From assembly GCF_000786105.1 (NCBI RefSeq), contig NZ_JTEV01000016.1, positions 124,001 through 188,000 on the forward strand: a DNA stretch of 64,000 nt, written 5' to 3'. This document shows positions 62,658-64,000 of this stretch, in pieces (the first letter of the stretch is position 1; every line of letters begins with the position of its first letter). The notes beneath the pieces were generated by a model. The model was given only the letters and a program-made list of their open reading frames with translations. It was not told where the DNA came from and made no database searches. The DNA is from Bdellovibrio sp. ArHS (GTDB lineage Bacteria > Bdellovibrionota > Bdellovibrionia > Bdellovibrionales > Bdellovibrionaceae). The translations under genes and the position numbers were made by a program.

Positions 62658-63084
62658 AAAAGGACCTCCGAAAACTTCTGCAGCAAACATTGTTCCCTCG
62701 GTAAAACGTATTAGGGGATTCTGACTGTCACTTTATTAGACAGGGTCCCAATTAGGGCTTCAAACGCCCAAGGTTGAAAGAGCTAGGTGACGAACAAAGT
62801 ATTTTTATAAGACGAGCTTTTTTAAATATCTCCGTCTGCGAAGAAACTGAATTTTAACAGCTATCATAGGACTTATTCGTGTTTTTCAGAATCTCTGTGA
62901 GCACAAAAAGAACTCTAGCCATAGCGAGTCGGCAAGGGAACCTTTGGTGTTAACACTTTGCGGAGTATCCCCCAGTATATGTTATATTGGTGGAACACTA
63001 AGTGGACTGGATAACCACGAGATCATTGCTCGCGATCTCGTGCATTTGCATGATGGTGTAGGGTGCGAGTGGAGGAAATATTTC
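62658..63084. other. Gene-free leader region of the KH gene
   Basis: No gene is supported. A frame open from GTG 62944 into the KH gene has no ribosome-binding site and adds residues without homology. TTGCGG near 62958 and TTATAT near 62982 (18 bases apart) may be the KH promoter. A perfect hairpin lies at 63016-63042. Confidence 0.5.
63016..63042 (+). promoter_or_regulatory. Perfect hairpin in the KH gene leader
   Basis: CACGAGATC (63016-63024), loop ATTGCTCGC, GATCTCGTG (63034-63042). It ends about 30 bases before GGAGG (63071) and 42 before the GTG start. No T tract. It may be a translational control element. Confidence 0.5.
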
Positions 63085-63360
63085 GTGTTAACGGATACGA
63101 CAATACAGGAAAATGCAATTAGGGAGCGACTGGCTAAAGTACTTCAAAGTGTTATTCAGGAAATGACATCTTGCCAAGATAACATCGAAGTCACGTTCAA
63201 TGCGGGCGAAAAAACGACGATTTACAAAGTGATTTTGCCGCAGGAATTTCGGGGAAAATTAATCGGCTCGCAGGGGAAAAACATTACGGCTCTTCGTAAC
63301 ATCATCGGCGCGATGGCGGGAAATCATGGATTCCGCGCCATCATCGAACTGGTTGTCTGA
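63085..63360 (+). CDS. Small KH-domain RNA-binding protein (KhpA-like)
   Basis: 91 residues from GTG 63085, preferred because GGAGG lies 9 bases upstream and the reading matches the length of KhpA proteins. A helical N-terminus (RERLAKVLQSVIQEM) is followed by a KH domain with GxxG GSQG (61-64) in GKLIGSQGKNITALRNII, ending FRAIIELVV. It is a paralogue of the protein at 37038-37394: compare ERTTIFKID with EKTTIYKVI and GFRSVIEI with GFRAIIEL. It probably binds single-stranded RNA. Confidence 0.82.
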   Translation: MLTDTTIQENAIRERLAKVLQSVIQEMTSCQDNIEVTFNAGEKTTIYKVILPQEFRGKLIGSQGKNITALRNIIGAMAGNHGFRAIIELVV

Positions 63361-64000
63361 TTAGCTTAAATAATTAATACAAAAAGTAATCAACGCGGCA
63401 TTGATGAAATCAATGAAGCACGAACCGACCAGAGGCACGACAAGAAAGGCCTTTGGCGCGGGACCATATTTGTGCGCCAAAGAAGACATGTTGGCCATAG
63501 CATTTGCGGATGTGCCCATCATAAAACCGACATAACCTGCGCTGATGATGGCCCCTTCATAATCTTTTCCCGCAACCCAAAATGCCGGTCCGATGGCGGT
63601 AAGAGCGACGAGAACCACTTGTAGAGTTAAGAAGATCAATATCGGTAAAGCGGCATGGCGAAGTTCATCAAGTTTCAACGACATGATAGCGGTCGCGATA
63701 AAAAGTGTCAAAGAGACAGCTCCAATCTCTTCAATCCACTCGGCTTTAATTTTAAAAACGGGTTTAATATCTTCAATATTTCTGAACAAGGCGGCAATGA
63801 GCATAGAGCCAATGTAAATAGGTAGAGTGATTCCCAGGCTATTGATCCATGAACTTAATGTCGTGCCAAATCCCATAATTAAAGCGATGGCAAGAAAGTG
63901 ATAAAGAAGGTCGCTTCCGATACGTGCTTGAATCACCGGTGCGTCGCTAGAGGCATCTACTTCACTTCCCAGGCTCGCTTTAAGACGCCGTTTATTAATT
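63361..64000 (-). CDS. gltS: GltS-type sodium/glutamate symporter (5' end outside window)
   Basis: The C-terminal half of an inner-membrane transporter: the frame stays open to the window edge, and GTG 63936 is an internal valine, not a start. The visible part has about five transmembrane helices and the GltS motif GYVGFMMGTSANAMANMSSLAHKYGP, then FLVVPLVGSCFIDFINAALITF. The gapped glycine/serine motif forms the Na+/glutamate pore region. It is convergent with the KH gene, meeting it stop to stop. It would provide glutamate uptake, which fits an amino-acid-consuming predator. Confidence 0.88.
   Translation of the reverse strand, partial: INKRRLKASLGSEVDASSDAPVIQARIGSDLLYHFLAIALIMGFGTTLSSWINSLGITLPIYIGSMLIAALFRNIEDIKPVFKIKAEWIEEIGAVSLTLFIATAIMSLKLDELRHAALPILIFLTLQVVLVALTAIGPAFWVAGKDYEGAIISAGYVGFMMGTSANAMANMSSLAHKYGPAPKAFLVVPLVGSCFIDFINAALITFCINYLS

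Noticed and set aside
62944-63084. 47-residue extension of the second KH protein
   Set aside because: The extension covers the leader hairpin, has no homology or ribosome-binding site, and GTG 63085 has GGAGG.

Overview
The window looks like chromosomal DNA of a Bdellovibrio-type predatory bacterium. The strongest clue is a ferroportin at 43740-45041 that closely resembles the B. bacteriovorus ferroportin BbFPN as I remember it. Supporting clues are three very large phage-fibre-like secreted proteins of the kind described in Bdellovibrio as mosaic adhesive trimer (MAT) proteins, a TIGR02147/DUF4423 protein, and many small secreted proteins and lipoproteins. I see no insertion sequence, CRISPR array, rRNA or prophage, and one tRNA, an elongator tRNA-Met.

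Layout. 1-4.8 kb: a dihydroorotase cut by the window edge, a coiled-coil membrane protein, a HEAT-repeat secreted protein and two lipoproteins. 5-9.1 kb: tRNA-Met, then a three-gene MacAB-like ABC exporter operon. 9.3-15.7 kb: a periplasmic rhodanese, a 41-residue membrane peptide gene, a helicase IV relative with a nuclease-like insertion, an XRE-TPR regulator and a chemoreceptor. 15.8-32.9 kb: a surface-protein region holding a pilin/collagen-like protein, a Calx-beta-like lipoprotein, a small lipoprotein plus a fibre, an aminopropyltransferase-like membrane protein divergent from a membrane/PQQ-propeller protein, a large Ig/FN3/FGE-fold lipoprotein and a second fibre. 33-43.4 kb: mostly housekeeping and small secreted proteins (DTW tRNA-modification enzyme, S4 and KH RNA-binding proteins, P-type ATPase, universal stress protein, M4-like peptidase lipoprotein). 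43.4-49.4 kb: a CsoR-family regulator with its operator and ferroportin, then a third fibre in an operon with a fibrinogen-domain protein. 49.4-64 kb: a GH13 glucosidase, ankyrin protein, VanX-like dipeptidase, orphan DNA methyltransferase, truncated globin, hybrid histidine kinase, a predicted protein-glutaminase, a second KH protein and the 3' part of gltS.

The most interesting pattern is regulatory. The pilin/collagen gene, the small-lipoprotein/fibre operon, the Ig/FGE lipoprotein, the second fibre and the third-fibre/fibrinogen operon are each preceded by the same promoter-like element, TAAN (once CAAG), 15 or 16 bases, then NCCGATAN. This is the pattern of flagellar sigma-28 (FliA) promoters. 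The chemoreceptor has a weaker copy. The window therefore suggests a motility-sigma-factor regulon of prey-recognition fibres and lectin-like surface proteins. At two fibre genes the -10 element sits so close to the ATG that the mRNA would be leaderless or nearly so, with no transcribed Shine-Dalgarno sequence.

All functional calls come from reading motifs by eye. No alignment or profile search was run.
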